The notes under the pieces were generated by a model. That model was not told the origin of the DNA, did no database searches, and saw nothing but the letters and a program-made list of their open reading frames with translations. DNA of 64,000 nt from Ascarosepion bandense (Eukaryota; Mollusca; Cephalopoda; Sepiida; Sepiidae): NCBI GenBank assembly GCA_037127315.1, contig JBBBDQ010001920.1, positions 1 through 64,000 on the forward strand, read 5' to 3'. Position numbers and translations under genes: made by a program. Positions within the stretch are counted from its first letter, which is position 1, and every line of letters begins with the position of its first letter. Shown in pieces: positions 43,721 through 53,628 of this stretch.

Positions 43721-44230
43721 ATCAATTCTCAGTTCGCCATCTCTAAATAATCTTCTTATGAGAGCAGTAGTACATTCTACATTAAAAATACGTTACATTT
43801 TATAATTCTTTGGGGTTTGATCCACAACAGCATCAGTGATTGAACCACTGTGTCTTTCATGGAGCAACAAAGGTTGTATGTACTCTTGTCTACCATGAAA
43901 ACTGGGACAGTTTTCTTGGTGAACTTCTGTAATTCTTAGGGTTTTTCCAAAAGTCCATTTTCTTTCAAAAGATATTCGTAACCTTTGGTCCTTTCAAAAA
44001 ATTTGACAATGTCAGTGATAAGTTTTGATGGGGACTTTCAGCAAGTAGGTAATTTCCCGGGTGTTGTTTTCTTCAGTATCTCTGTTGATTTTGACACATT
44101 CTAGTGAGCATTATTGGTCCCTGTTTTGTTAGCTCTTCATTTTCTTGGGTTTTAGGGATTGACTCAGCTTGTGAGCCTGCTCTTTGTTTCACTTTATCAG
44201 AAATAAAATAAAATTTGCCTAAATGATGAG
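43721..44230 (-). pseudogene. Unrecognised coding-like stretch
   Basis: On the minus strand one frame gives RITEVHQENCPSFHGRQEYI, then QPLLLHERHSGSITDAVVDQ and TPKNYKM before a stop. The same frame resumes as RIFNVECTTALIRRLFRDGE and LRIDNERPYHKNGI. It is more protein-like than random AT-rich DNA, but I cannot name the family. It lies downstream of the gypsy integrase relic in the same orientation and could be part of that element or unrelated. Confidence 0.35.
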
Positions 44231-44372
44231 AATAAAAGATTTTAAACTAAAAACTTTAGAAATATAAATAAAAACAATAGTCTGAAAAAAAATAAAAAAC
44301 TTAGAGAAATAAAATTAAAATGAATATCAGTCAAAAGGTGAGAGAAAAAACATATATATATATATATATATA

Positions 44373-44459
44373 TAGTCATCCACAGAGAGATCTGTTTCGC
44401 TGTATCACAGCTCATCAATACGGTTAGACTCCAATTGCTTTTAATCCAGGATTGAAACC

Positions 44460-44497
<38 letters not shown>
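44373..44497 (-). mobile_element. SINE-2 fragment plus (TG)n
   Basis: Reverse of GATGAGCTGTGATACAGCG with a TA tail at 44351-44373, then a broken tRNA head (CCAGGATTGAAACC) running into a 32-bp (TG)n. Confidence 0.75.
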
Positions 44498-45439
44498 ACG
44501 ATTGACAAAAAATTCAGTCAAACCAATAAACAAAACAATTCCTGTCCAAAACGTTCTTAAAAAATTTCTTCAAATAAAGACAATATGTTAAAATCTAAAA
44601 GTGAAGTAAAATTTAAACAAACAAAAAACAAATGGAATAAAGCAAAACAAAAACAAAACAAAACTTATTTGAGACTAGAAAAAAATAAAAATGGCATCCA
44701 AACCCGAAGAAAAAACTTAAATAAAAAAGACCGAAAAATTCAACAACTTGATTAAAACTAAACAAATAATGGAAAAAAATTAAAAACAACTTAACAAAAC
44801 ATATTTGAGTTGCAAAAAGTTCTTTGTAGGTCTAATGCAAATGTTTCAGATGCAAATGTACGTCCCAAAACTTCAACAACTGAAAATGTCAAATTACATC
44901 ATAAAAAAGACTTGAAAGAAAATCTACAACAAAGACTGACTCCAATAGTACTTCTTTAAAAACTAGTTAGTTTTTTATTTAAGTCTTTAGTTAGGGAGGG
45001 TATTATTGACTCTACAGAATTCTCCTTTTGAGATTTCTTTTACTAATATGTATTTTATTTTAGTTTTTATTTATTCCTGTCCACCCCTCCTCTTACTAGC
45101 AAGTTCGCCAATGTACTTAACTTTGTATCTCTTATGTTTAGGATGAATCTCCAGCTTTTCTTTTTGTTTTCTTTATCTGGAAATCATACTTATATGTTCA
45201 GTGAATTCTTGGGGTTTAAGTACAACAAAAATATCATAGAGTGCTTGCATAGGTTCCTCCATTCTTTTGGCTCTTTCTTTCGTAAAGGTTTTCTTTATGT
45301 TCCCATTTCTTTACTTTTACCATGTATATCATCTTTCCAATTCATAACCTTATTACACTGTTTTCAAACATTTCTTTTCCATTTTTATACACACTGAAAT
45401 ACACTTTTTTTTGCAAATCTTGAGAGATTTAGTCTTCTT
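44498..45439. other. No gene recognised
   Basis: A-rich then T-rich sequence. No supported frame. Confidence 0.5.
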
Positions 45440-45880
45440 TTTGTTATCTAATATTTTTACTTGGCAAACAGCTTGTCAAACACTGATTTAATTTTTCTTG
45501 TGAGCAATAATTCTGCAGACCACTCATCTGATGGTTTATAGTGATTTGACATTATCTGATAAACTCTGAAAAATTTTTATAATGCTTCTTTGTTCCGTTT
45601 TTCATGACTTGATTTTTCAAAGCCTTCATGACAGTATCCCCAAATCATTCAGCTCATCTGTTTTATCTTGGGTGGTATGGGTAGCAATATGTTCAAAATT
45701 TGGCAAAATTCTTCAAATTCATGCACAATGAATTGTGAACCATTACCTGTAACTATGATATCTGGAATGCCATATCTTGCAAAAAATACATGTAAAAAAT
45801 TCACTATAACTAAAGAACAGTATTTACATTATCGGACTATTGTCTTCATCTTTGTTGGCCTTTGTGGGACGTTTCAGCTT
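45440..45880 (-). pseudogene. Ty3/gypsy integrase relic, C-terminal half of the core
   Basis: Integrase joins LTR-retrotransposon cDNA to the genome. On the minus strand the sequence FARYGIPDIIVTGNGSQF matches the second catalytic motif, with the expected Asp replaced by Gly. HEFEEFCQILN and, further on, WSAELLLTRKIKSVFDKLFA (near 45520-45450) follow. The N-terminal part of the same integrase lies at 47440-47960. The catalytic Asp change and stops make it inactive. Confidence 0.8.
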
Positions 45881-46002
45881 TCTTTAGGTGCTAGGATGTG
45901 AATGATATACCCCAATGATTGTAATAAGGGGTTCAGTTCAAATTCCTAGTACTCTAAGAAGGCCGAAGCATACAATGGCCAAAACATCATACAAATAGGA
46001 AC

Positions 46003-46632
46003 AAAGATGAGGACAAGAGTCCGAATATACTGCTGTCAAATCTGGTTGGGTACCCCTGCTATTCTCCTTGGGGTTCTTGACAAAATCCAACAAAGAATCT
46101 GTAATGTGATTGATACCGACTTGGCAACCCAGCTGCAGTCACTCTCTCACTGGCGTGACGTGGCTTCCCTGTGCCTCTTCTATAAATACTTTCATGGCTT
46201 ATGATCTAATGAGCTTAGATCACTTGTGCCCCCTCAGTATGAATTTACATGAGCTACTAGATTAGCAAGTAGATCCCACCGTTTTACAGCAAAACCGATA
46301 AAATGTAACCGCAATTTCTACTCTAACAGCTTCTTTTCTTCAACTTCCCACCTGTGGAATTCCCTTCCATATACTTGCTTCCCGATAGCTACAATCTCCA
46401 GGAATTTAAATGTAAGGTCAATAGACATCTCCTATCACACTAACTTGCATCCATTCTCTCAAACTCTCTTCCCATCCACTCCACCCCCATCCTCAGTATC
46501 CTCATCCATCTGTTACCCTCCTCCTGACATTTCTTATAACTAACCCCTTTTTCTCATCACTTTCCCCTATGAAACCCCCTGCGCAACAGTGGCAGTAGAA
46601 TGCCTTGCTTGGGGTGAAATGATTAAAAAAAA
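46003..46632 (+). mobile_element. LINE-B 3' end inserted within the gypsy relic
   Basis: A plus-strand coding remnant from about 46010 gives TPAILLGVLDKIQQRICNVI, DTDLATQLQSLSHWRDVASL and CLFYKYFHGL. It then passes to LPYTCFPDS-type sequence and the tail TTGCTTGGGGTGAAATGATT plus A-run. This copy retains the DKIQQR segment that is deleted from the 51-kb copy. Confidence 0.87.
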
Positions 46633-46661
46633 TACTACTGCATCTCAGAAATATAGACAAA

Positions 46662-46707
46662 TCTAAACTTATTTATAAATGGAACTTTGTCTGTGTGTAT
46701 GTGTGTG

Positions 46708-46757
<50 letters not shown>

Positions 46758-47424
46758 CATTACCTATAGACTCTGAAATGGCTGAAACGATTTTCTTGGA
46801 AATTTACACAGTTGTACTATAAGCATCTGCAAGTGTTCTTAGCTAGGTTTTGTGTAGAGGTACCCTCGATAAATATTGAAAATTGATAATCAGAAAAAAT
46901 CGGGTTATAGAAGGAGTGGTCCGATTTTAATCAAATTTGATACATTCATAGTCAAAGACATAATAAAAAATATTCAGAAGTTTCAAGATTGCAGTTCTTA
47001 CAATAGTGCAGAAAATCGATAATATATGTATATAAAAGGCAAGATGTTTGTGTGTATGTATCTGTTTATCTGCCTGTGTGTCTATTTTTTTCAGCCCTTT
47101 TATTTTAGTTTTTGATTTGGGCTTGGCTATTAGTAGGTATAATTGTAGTTCTTAGTCTCAGCCATGATACTATTTACTCAGAGGACTTATTTAGCCTTCA
47201 AAATTCAGTTTACAATGAAAAATACTTATTTGATATCGATACCAGGAAATCAAAATTTGACTTACATCCATTCATTTTTCTTTCAGTCTACGGTTTCACT
47301 TTAATTGGAAACAACTATTGCTTTTTAGTCTTTCGTGTCAACGTCCAAAGAGTTTGAACTCCAGGACCATGGATTAGTTTTAAAGCTTTTATTACACCTG
47401 AGCAATGCTGGGTTATACTGCTAG
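46662..47424 (+). mobile_element. Nonautonomous Helitron, copy 6
   Basis: A|TCTAAACTTATTTATAAATG to GGTTATACTGCTAG|T, with an expanded (TG)n at 46702-46755. It sits between the LINE-B poly(A) and the upstream half of the gypsy integrase. Confidence 0.88.
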
Positions 47425-47439
47425 TACTAACTAAAGAAG

Positions 47440-47960
47440 TTGGTTTATTTGCATTTACAGATTTCTACCCACTATCCAATACCACAAGATAATGTGATTC
47501 TTTTATTGCACCTACAATATCTATATGAATCTCTTGCCCATGGAGAATCTGTCTTTGATAATTGTATGTAATTTTGTTGCTAAACCCTAACCTCTGCAGG
47601 TTTTTACTACTTTTTCAGTGTTTTTTATCTATTTTGGTTCAGTATACATAGTTTTTCATTTGAGATTTCATCCCTGGAATTTCCAGATGTTCACTATGAA
47701 ACTTTTTGCTTTTGAAATATGTTTTGTGTTACAGTTCTTTGAGTGAGCATCAGTACTCTGTCACATAAGGAGTAAGCATTTACATCTAGATTGCTTTCTT
47801 CATTACATTCTTTTAGGTGTTTTTCTTATTTCACAATAAACATGTCTTGTTCTGCTTTTTCTTTTTTTTCTTCCAGTGTAATGGCTAACTGGTGTACTAC
47901 ATTGCATAATATATTTTAATTTCAATTTCACTTTTTAATGCAGCAATGGCAGTATTTTTA
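47440..47960 (-). pseudogene. Ty3/gypsy integrase relic, zinc-binding domain and first catalytic Asp
   Basis: Minus-strand translation gives SEHLEIPGMKSQMKNYVYWT, then KIDKNTEKVVKTCRG, the H2C2 zinc-binding region at the start of integrase (second Cys lost to a stop). EIHIDIVGAIKESHYLVVLD follows near 47525-47465 and carries the first catalytic Asp. The rest of the core appears at 45440-45880, after a LINE-B and a Helitron. Upstream coding beyond 47700 is degenerate. Confidence 0.82.
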
Positions 47961-48329
47961 GTGTAACTCTTGATAACCCATTTGCAAGTTTTTGAATGGT
48001 TTGTATTCTATTCTAAAATTAAAATTTAATAAGATAGTACCCCAGCATTGTAATTTATATGCTATATGTATAAAAATTGCATTGATAATAAATTGATAAT
48101 CGAGTTGTGTCTGTCTGTCTGCAGCCAAAAACTTTATCCACGTATAAATTTGTGAATTTTTCACTGCAAATATAATTGCTAACACTTCTTTTTTGATCTG
48201 GGTGTAGATTTTTATGATAATAATAGCAAATGCGATGCATGTGTGGCTGCTTTTGTATTACTGTCATTGTATTTAAAATTACTGCTCCTATTTCATACTG
48301 AAGACACTACGACTACTACATGTGCATCA
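47961..48329. other. No gene recognised
   Basis: Low-complexity AT-rich sequence with a short CTGT run. Confidence 0.5.
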
Positions 48330-48455
48330 AATGAATTTATGAATATTTAATAATTACCTATATAACAGTTTCATCAATGAAATATTAAAGAAAATACATA
48401 TTTTCTTTTAAAAAGCTGGGGTGGTCTAATAATTATGGCTGTTAGTGCATTTATA
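48330..48455. mobile_element. End of the GGCCATAATTATTAGGCCAC MITE family
   Basis: GGGGTGGTCTAATAATTATGGC at 48418 matches the right terminal repeat of the MITE at 8634, and ATTTAATAATTACCTATATA matches its interior. The left end is lost. Confidence 0.6.
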
Positions 48456-48589
48456 TATATCTTAGGAGTAGTACAAGCAAATGGATTAACTGTCCACTGT
48501 TCATCGTAGTTTACTTTTTTAAGAGAGCTTAGTAGAGCAATATTTATAGCAATATTTTCATTATAAGTGGTTATAACAAAACAGAGGCC

Positions 48590-49398
48590 AGAATTTGAAC
48601 TACATAAGATGCGCAGATGATACAGTGCTGATAGCAGACACAGGAAGGAAACTACAAGATCTCCTACAGAAGGTAGCTGAAGAGAGTGACAAGAAACGAC
48701 TACAAATAAACTGCAAGAAAAGCGAATGCGTGGTCATCAGCAAAAAGAGCAACCAAAAATGCCAAATACAGGTGGGGGATATTAAAATCAAGCAGGTACA
48801 AAAAATTAAAGACCTGGGAATTGTTCTAACAGAAGATGGAATGTGCAACACAGTGATCCGAAGGTAAATTAGCATGGTGAAGGACACATTCTAGAAGCTG
48901 AGTAAAGTATTAAGACACAGGAAACTTTCACTAGAAACAAAGAAGAGGGTACTAGATTGCTATGTGATGTCAGTTCTTCAATATGGCAGCAAATGTTGGA
49001 AAATATCATCAAAGATGAAGGAAAAATTTGAAGTAGCTGAAATGTGGTTCTACAGAAGGATGCTGTGGATACCCTGGACTGAGCATGTGAGCAATGATGA
49101 GGTGTTGGAAAGAATAGAAACGAAAAAGAAATTAATATTGAACATCAGGAAGAGACAAACAAAGTTCCTGGGACATGTAATGAGGAAGGAGGGTTTGGAG
49201 AATCGGATACTAACAGGCCAGGTAGAGAGAAGAAGAGACAGAGGAAAGCAGCAGATAAGATAATTGAAATGCCTGAGCAGATGAATGATGGAACGGGGGT
49301 CTTGAGAAAGCGTGCTAAGAGCCACCAGTGATAGGGAGATGTGGAAGGCCATGATCACCTACATACTGAAAGGACAAGGCATATAGAAGAAGAAGAAT
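48590..49398 (+). pseudogene. LINE-R copy 6, from the catalytic box to the 3' tail
   Basis: Begins NYIRCADDTVLIADTGRKLQ, where the catalytic YADD has become CADD. It continues LLQKVAEESDKKRLQINCKK through IQVGDIKIKQVQK to RR-stop. After a frameshift the thumb reads SVLQYGSKCWKISSKMKEKF to ILTGQVERRRDRGKQ. The 3' end is CATATAGAAGAAGAAGAA. It is moderately young but inactive. Confidence 0.9.
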
Positions 49399-49541
49399 TG
49401 TCTTCAACACAAGAGCTGTTGTGTTTTGGTCCCAATTATTAGCAATTCATCAGGCACTGAAATATTTTCTGTTAGGAATTGTTAAATATAGAAATTTAAT
49501 GTTTAGAAGCAACACAATTGTGTCCATCCACTTTAGTTTCT

Positions 49542-49661
49542 GTCTACAGCTATATCGTGTTAAATACACCGGTTCCCGTCCAATCACTGAAGTTAAGCAA
49601 CATCGAGCCTGGTCAGTACTTAATGGGTGACCATTTGGGAATACCAGGTGCTGTAAAAACC
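49542..49661 (+). rRNA. 5S rRNA-like head (pseudogene in a SINE)
   Basis: Aligns over the whole length of eukaryotic 5S rRNA. The box A region AAGTTAAGCAACATCGAGC, box C GGTCAGTACTTAATGGGTGA with a 2-base change/deletion, and the 3' end GGTGCTGTAA are recognisable. Differences from the conserved sequence and the attached SINE body argue against a functional 5S gene. Confidence 0.85.
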
Positions 49662-49842
49662 TAAGGACCAAGAATGGTCCACCAGTCCTCCAGGTTTGGG
49701 GGCTGGGTGTAGGGCTAACAACCCTGCCCCGTAAAAAAACAGTTTGTTACAGAAACAAGTTTGTTACAGAAACAGCAACAAAAAGTTGCTGCCCTATGCA
49801 CCATCTGGGTGTGATGGATAAATGATGATGATGATGATGACT
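49542..49842 (+). mobile_element. 5S rRNA-derived SINE (SINE3-type)
   Basis: A 5S-like head of 120 nt is followed by about 180 nt of unrelated body (GGACCAAGAATGGTCCACCA, GGGGCTGGGTGTAGGGCTAA, AACCCTGCCCCGTAAAAAAA) and a (GAT)n tail. A pol III 5S promoter fused to a body with a trinucleotide-repeat tail is the hallmark of 5S-derived SINEs. The tail type suggests mobilisation by a LINE ending in a short repeat. Only one copy is seen in this window. Confidence 0.82.
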
Positions 49843-49899
49843 TTTGTTTCTACCAACTTAGTTGTTGGTAGAAACATCAGTCATCATCATCATCATCAT
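49823..49899. repeat. Palindrome built on the SINE tail
   Basis: (GATGAT)n then TTTTGTTTCTACCAAC, the 4-base TTAG, then GTTGGTAGAAACA and (ATC)n: arms of about 35 bases with a very small loop. Confidence 0.9.
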
Positions 49900-50461
49900 A
49901 GGATATTATAGGATACAAATCCTATATCATCCAAATGTTAACTAAAACACAAAAAGTAAAATTGCATACTTGCAAAATCTAAATGATTAAAAACATTTTG
50001 GAAAAACCCAGACAAAGGCAAATTTCACAATTCAGAGTGAGATGTAAAATTTTGGATACTGATTGGATAAGAAATAGCAAATTAATCTATGATTCTAGAA
50101 AATATTTTTTTTTTTCACCAGGAAATGAAAATGCTGTTTTGAGTTGATCACATGACTAAAATCTACTACTTAAACCCTATCTCTTGACTTTTCAAGACAG
50201 TCAGAATCGAAGCTGTATTTGATAGCATCTCACCGACATACAATCATTCTACCTTTCCTTCCAATTTTCCGTTCTTCGTTTTCACTCCACAACACCAATG
50301 AATACAACAACATCAACAACAACAGGACATCTTCAAATGACTCATAAAACTAAAGACCACTCAGTACTATTTTCTTATTTGTCTCACCTTCTTTCTCAAC
50401 CTGTCACCAACCTACCAAAAAAGGGAAAGAACATAAGACTTTTTAATCTTTTTACATATGT
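49900..50461. other. No gene recognised
   Basis: Short open stretches only. Confidence 0.5.
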
Positions 50462-50470
50462 ACACTCTGC

Positions 50471-50769
50471 GTTGTGGTACAGTGGATATCGACTCGGAAC
50501 GAGAAACCAGGGAACTGAGTTCGAATTCCAGTTGAATCCATTGTATTCACTTACGCGCAAATACCCTTGGGAAAGGTATTAATCCGTCTCTTCCTTCCAG
50601 TTATGGGTTAAATAGCAGGACAGATTGGGTTCTATAGCCTTGGTCGGCAACCAGTCTACCGCAGAAAGCAATGGCAACCTACTGTGGGATAATCTTCTGC
50701 CCAGTCAGTCATGTCTCTTTCGAGATATGATCACCCAAACGTGTATCACGTATGGCACTTAACTGACTG
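50471..50769 (+). mobile_element. SINE-A, full length with target-site duplication
   Basis: The best reference copy. The head GTTGTGGTACAGTGGATATC (A box) and GAGTTCGAATTCCAG (B box) are followed by the body, ending GTATGGCACTTAACTGACTG. The 9-bp duplication ACACTCTGC lies at 50462-50470 and 50770-50778. About 299 bp. Confidence 0.9.
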
Positions 50770-50828
50770 ACACTCTGCTAGTATCAGTATACACCCTGGG
50801 ACACTTAGCTACTTACTACTATTTCTAC

Positions 50829-50927
50829 TGAACATTTAACCACATGCATTTTTCTATTTGAACATTTCACTGATACAAAATAATTAACTACATACATTTT
50901 CTATTTGAGTATTTTACTTTTTTTTTT
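50829..50927 (+). repeat. Left LTR, part 1
   Basis: About 95% identical to 53629-53727: TTTAACCACATGCATTTTTC, CACTGATACAAAATAATTAA. Broken at TATTTTACTT by the LINE-B poly(A) end. Confidence 0.8.
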
Positions 50928-51160
50928 TTATATAAGCGTTTCACCCCGAGCAAGGCATGCCACTGCCACTGCTGCGCAGGGGGCTACATAGAGTGGAGAA
51001 AGGATGGTTAAATATAGGAAATGTCAGAGGGTGGGTGATAGACGGGTAGGGATACCGAGAATGGTTAAATATAGGAAATGTCAGAGGGTGGGTGATAGGC
51101 GGGTAAGGATACCAAGAATGAGGGTTGAGTAGATGAGAGTGTTCTGAGAATAAATGGGAG

Positions 51161-51544
51161 TTAGTGTGATAGGAGGTGTCTATTGACCCTACATTTAAAC
51201 ACCTGGAGATTGTAGCTGTCAGGAAAGCAGACTTGTGGAAGGGAGTTCCACAGGCGGGAAGCGAGAGAAAAGAAGCTGTTGGAGTAGAATTTACAGTTAC
51301 ATCTTATCTGTTTAACTGTAAAAGGGTGGGACCTATTTGCTAATCTAGTATCTCGTGTAAATTCGTGCTTAGGCGGCACCAGTGATCTAAGTTCATCGGA
51401 GCAGAAACCATGAAAGTACTTGTAGAAGAGGCACAGGGAAGCCACATCATGCCGGTGAGAGAGTGGTTGCAGCCGGTCTGCCAAGTCAGTACAGCCCAAG
51501 GAGAGCAGCAGGAGCATCTGACCAGATATGGCAGCAATATTCAA
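51161..51544 (-). pseudogene. LINE-B C-terminal domain, out of frame with RT
   Basis: Reads TDLADRLQPLSHRHDVASLC, LFYKYFHGFCSDELRSLVPP, then SRLWNSLPQVCFPDSYNLQV and ends FKCRVNRHLLSH. This C-terminal tail follows RT in Jockey/CR1-like LINEs. It is separated from the RT frame by a small deletion that removes about 14 residues and shifts the frame. The copy at 46.0 kb still has the missing segment. Confidence 0.88.
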
Positions 51545-52880
51545 TACACGGGCGGATGGTAGATTTGTATATGTGCAGGATAGATTCGGGTGGGAAAAAC
51601 TTCTGGGCCCTGCACAGAGAGCCGACTTTCATAGCGGCAGATTTGGCAATGGATTCGATATAGTCATTCCATTTGAGGTCCGCCGAAAGTGTAAGGCCAA
51701 GGAGGCATAGTATTTTACTCTCTGGGAGGCAAGCCTGTCCCATGCTAATGGGAGGTAGATGTGATTGTTTATGGTGGTTAGTTGATAACAGCTTCGTTTT
51801 AGAAGCATTGAAATTTACTAGCCATTTCCTACCCCAGGCCACTACGGATTGGAGGTCCTTTTCAAGCTCGGCAGCGAGGTTCGCTTTGTCGCCCACACCT
51901 GGTTTTTGATGGATGCGAGAGTAGATTGTTGTGTCATCGGCGTACATGCCTACTTGGGATCTAATGGCGTCGGGGAAATCATTAATGTACATCAGAAAGA
52001 GTGTGGGACCTAGGATAGAACCTTGAGGGATGCCCGCATTCGTATGGTAGTTTTGGGAGGCATGCCCATTTAATACTACCTTCATTGTGCAGTTAGAGAG
52101 GAATGACTGGATGAGGTCAAACAGATGTCCAGTCATCCCGTAGCTCCGCAGTTTGCACAAGAGGCCAGCATGCCAGACCCTGTCAAACGCTTTGGAGATA
52201 TCCAAGGCAACGGTTCGGGCTTCACCATTCTTGTCAAGTGCCCAGTATATGTACTCGGTAATGGTCGTTAGCTTTTCAGCAGTAGACCTGGTGAAGCAAA
52301 ATCCATACTGTTTGTCAGAGAGAAGCCTGTAGGCCGTGAGATGTTGAATCACCTCGGCGTTGATAATGGCTTTGAGAACTTTGCCAAAGATCGGAAGGAG
52401 ACTAATAGGATGGTAATTGGCGGGGTCTGAGGGTTCGCCGGAATTCTTAAATATAGGAACTACACAGGAGGACTTCCAACAGGCAGGAAAACAGGAAGCA
52501 GATAGGCAGAGGTTATAGAGTTTAGAGAGGACAGAGGAGAGTTCTGGGGCACATTTCTTCAGTACTATGACTGGGATTCCGTCACCACCGCTCGCTTTGT
52601 GTGGGTCAAGTTGTGCAATTATCTTGGCGACCAGCGAGGGTGTAATGTGGACATTATTTAGTTGAGTCTTAGTTCTGGGTGGGAAATCAGGCGTAGGTAT
52701 TCCTGTCGAATTGGTGGAGAATCTACAGCCAAAGCATTCAGCCTTGTCCGCTGGGGAGGTGAGAACTTCAAATTCATTGATTAGTGGGAATATTGAAGAC
52801 TTGCTCTTGTTGAGCACGCTTTTGCAGAGTTGCCAGTAATCTTTGGAGCCAAACTTAGAGGATGCTATACGTTGCCTCAT
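51486..52880 (-). CDS. LINE-B reverse transcriptase, 464 codons
   Basis: Reverse transcriptase of a Jockey/CR1-superfamily LINE (clade not resolved by eye). Motifs in order: HKASGGDGIPVIVLKKCAPE (about 94-113), FKNSGEPSDPANYHPISLLP (about 144-163, with NYHPISLL in place of the usual NYRPISLL), the first catalytic Asp in TVALDISKAFDRVWHAGLL (about 223-241), NAGIPQGSILGPTLFLMYIN (281-300), catalytic YADD at 313-316, and RPCIEYCCHIW near the end. The frame is fully open until a deletion fuses it out of frame with the C-terminal domain. The upstream 100-bp coding remnant continues to about 52982. Not a host gene. Confidence 0.93.
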   Translation of the reverse strand: MRQRIASSKFGSKDYWQLCKSVLNKSKSSIFPLINEFEVLTSPADKAECFGCRFSTNSTGIPTPDFPPRTKTQLNNVHITPSLVAKIIAQLDPHKASGGDGIPVIVLKKCAPELSSVLSKLYNLCLSASCFPACWKSSCVVPIFKNSGEPSDPANYHPISLLPIFGKVLKAIINAEVIQHLTAYRLLSDKQYGFCFTRSTAEKLTTITEYIYWALDKNGEARTVALDISKAFDRVWHAGLLCKLRSYGMTGHLFDLIQSFLSNCTMKVVLNGHASQNYHTNAGIPQGSILGPTLFLMYINDFPDAIRSQVGMYADDTTIYSRIHQKPGVGDKANLAAELEKDLQSVVAWGRKWLVNFNASKTKLLSTNHHKQSHLPPISMGQACLPESKILCLLGLTLSADLKWNDYIESIAKSAAMKVGSLCRAQKFFPPESILHIYKSTIRPCIEYCCHIWSDAPAALLGLY

Positions 52881-52982
52881 TCTGGTAGCAAACGCCCTTT
52901 TAGCTTCGTTCAGTACTTTTTTACACTTATTCCGTGCTGAGGCGAAAAGGCGCCTGTATAAATTTGTTATCCACTTCTCTTA

Positions 52983-53080
52983 AGAAAATTACAAATTATT
53001 TACAAACAAAACACTTTCATTTTTCCAACCATTCATTCGACCTTCTGATATTTTAAATTGTGGGGACTTTGGTTGTGTTT
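52983..53080 (+). repeat. Left LTR, part 2
   Basis: AAGAAAATTACAAATTATTT then ACAAACAAAACACTTTCATT aligns with 53750-53830 of the right LTR. Confidence 0.72.
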
Positions 53081-53094
53081 GGCACAAGGCCAAT

Positions 53095-53628
53095 TTGACA
53101 AGCATAGCCAAGGCCCCTACAAAGCCATTCACATTATCTTTCCATGAAACAATACTGATGAAATCAAATAAACAACAGAGACACCTGTCTTTAATATCTG
53201 AATATGTAATTGATACTTTATATATTCAAAAAGGAAAAAAAAATATTGTTGTAGAATGTCTCTTCAAACCAGCAAATTTAGTAACAGTTGAACTTTGTGA
53301 TTTTCCAACCCTTGTTGAGTAGCAAAAGTGTGAAACAGGAATAAAGACCTACATTGACAGACCAAAGGTTTCCACTGGTGGCAACAAAACTATTTTCTGT
53401 AACATTTCCACACCCAAGCAAAGATCATTTATCCCACAAGCATTGTGCAGGGCGATCTTTTATAACATCCATCATATGTGCCATCCAGAACCCACATCCA
53501 TAGAAAAACTAACCAAATCTTGCTATTTTTGGCCTGACATGGGTGAAAACATACACTCATGGACCAAAGAGTGCCTTAATTGTCAAAAAGTAATGTTACT
53601 GACCACACGAAATCAGTGGTAGTTCCTA
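53095..53628 (+). pseudogene. gypsy pol remnant: RNase H end and integrase zinc-binding domain
   Basis: Around 53180-53290 the frame reads RHLSLISEYVIDTLYIQKGK then KNIVVECLFKPAN. This is the typical end of the gypsy RNase H region (ISEY...D...KG..N.VAD.LSR-like). After a frame change, 53400-53600 gives RSFIPQALCRAIFYNIHHMC, HPEPTSIEKLTKSCYFWPDM and ENIHSWTKECLNCQKV. The His and Cys pairs form the H2C2 zinc-binding domain of integrase. The catalytic core is absent, and the right LTR follows directly. Confidence 0.82.

Larger units (their letters stand above)
50928..52982 (-). mobile_element. LINE-B, best-preserved copy, 5' truncated
   Basis: The 3' end (poly T, TATAAGCGTTTCACCCCGAG, GCAGGGGGCTACATAGAGTG) is followed by a 3' region with a roughly 70-bp duplicated segment (GGAAATGTCAGAGGGTGGGT at 51019 and 51075). 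The C-terminal and RT coding regions run to about 52982. It lacks the endonuclease. It is inserted in reverse into the left LTR of the gypsy element. Confidence 0.92.

Noticed and set aside
49542..49661. Functional 5S rRNA gene
   Set aside because: Box C is altered, other conserved positions differ, there is no tandem 5S context and no T-run terminator directly after the 3' end. It is fused to a SINE body and tail.
50471..50545. Functional tRNA gene at the head of SINE-A
   Set aside because: The box motifs belong to a 299-bp SINE with its own target-site duplication and many copies in the window.
51486..52880. Host gene annotated by its long open frame
   Set aside because: Motifs and C-terminal domain are those of a LINE polyprotein, and at least ten partial copies occur in the window.
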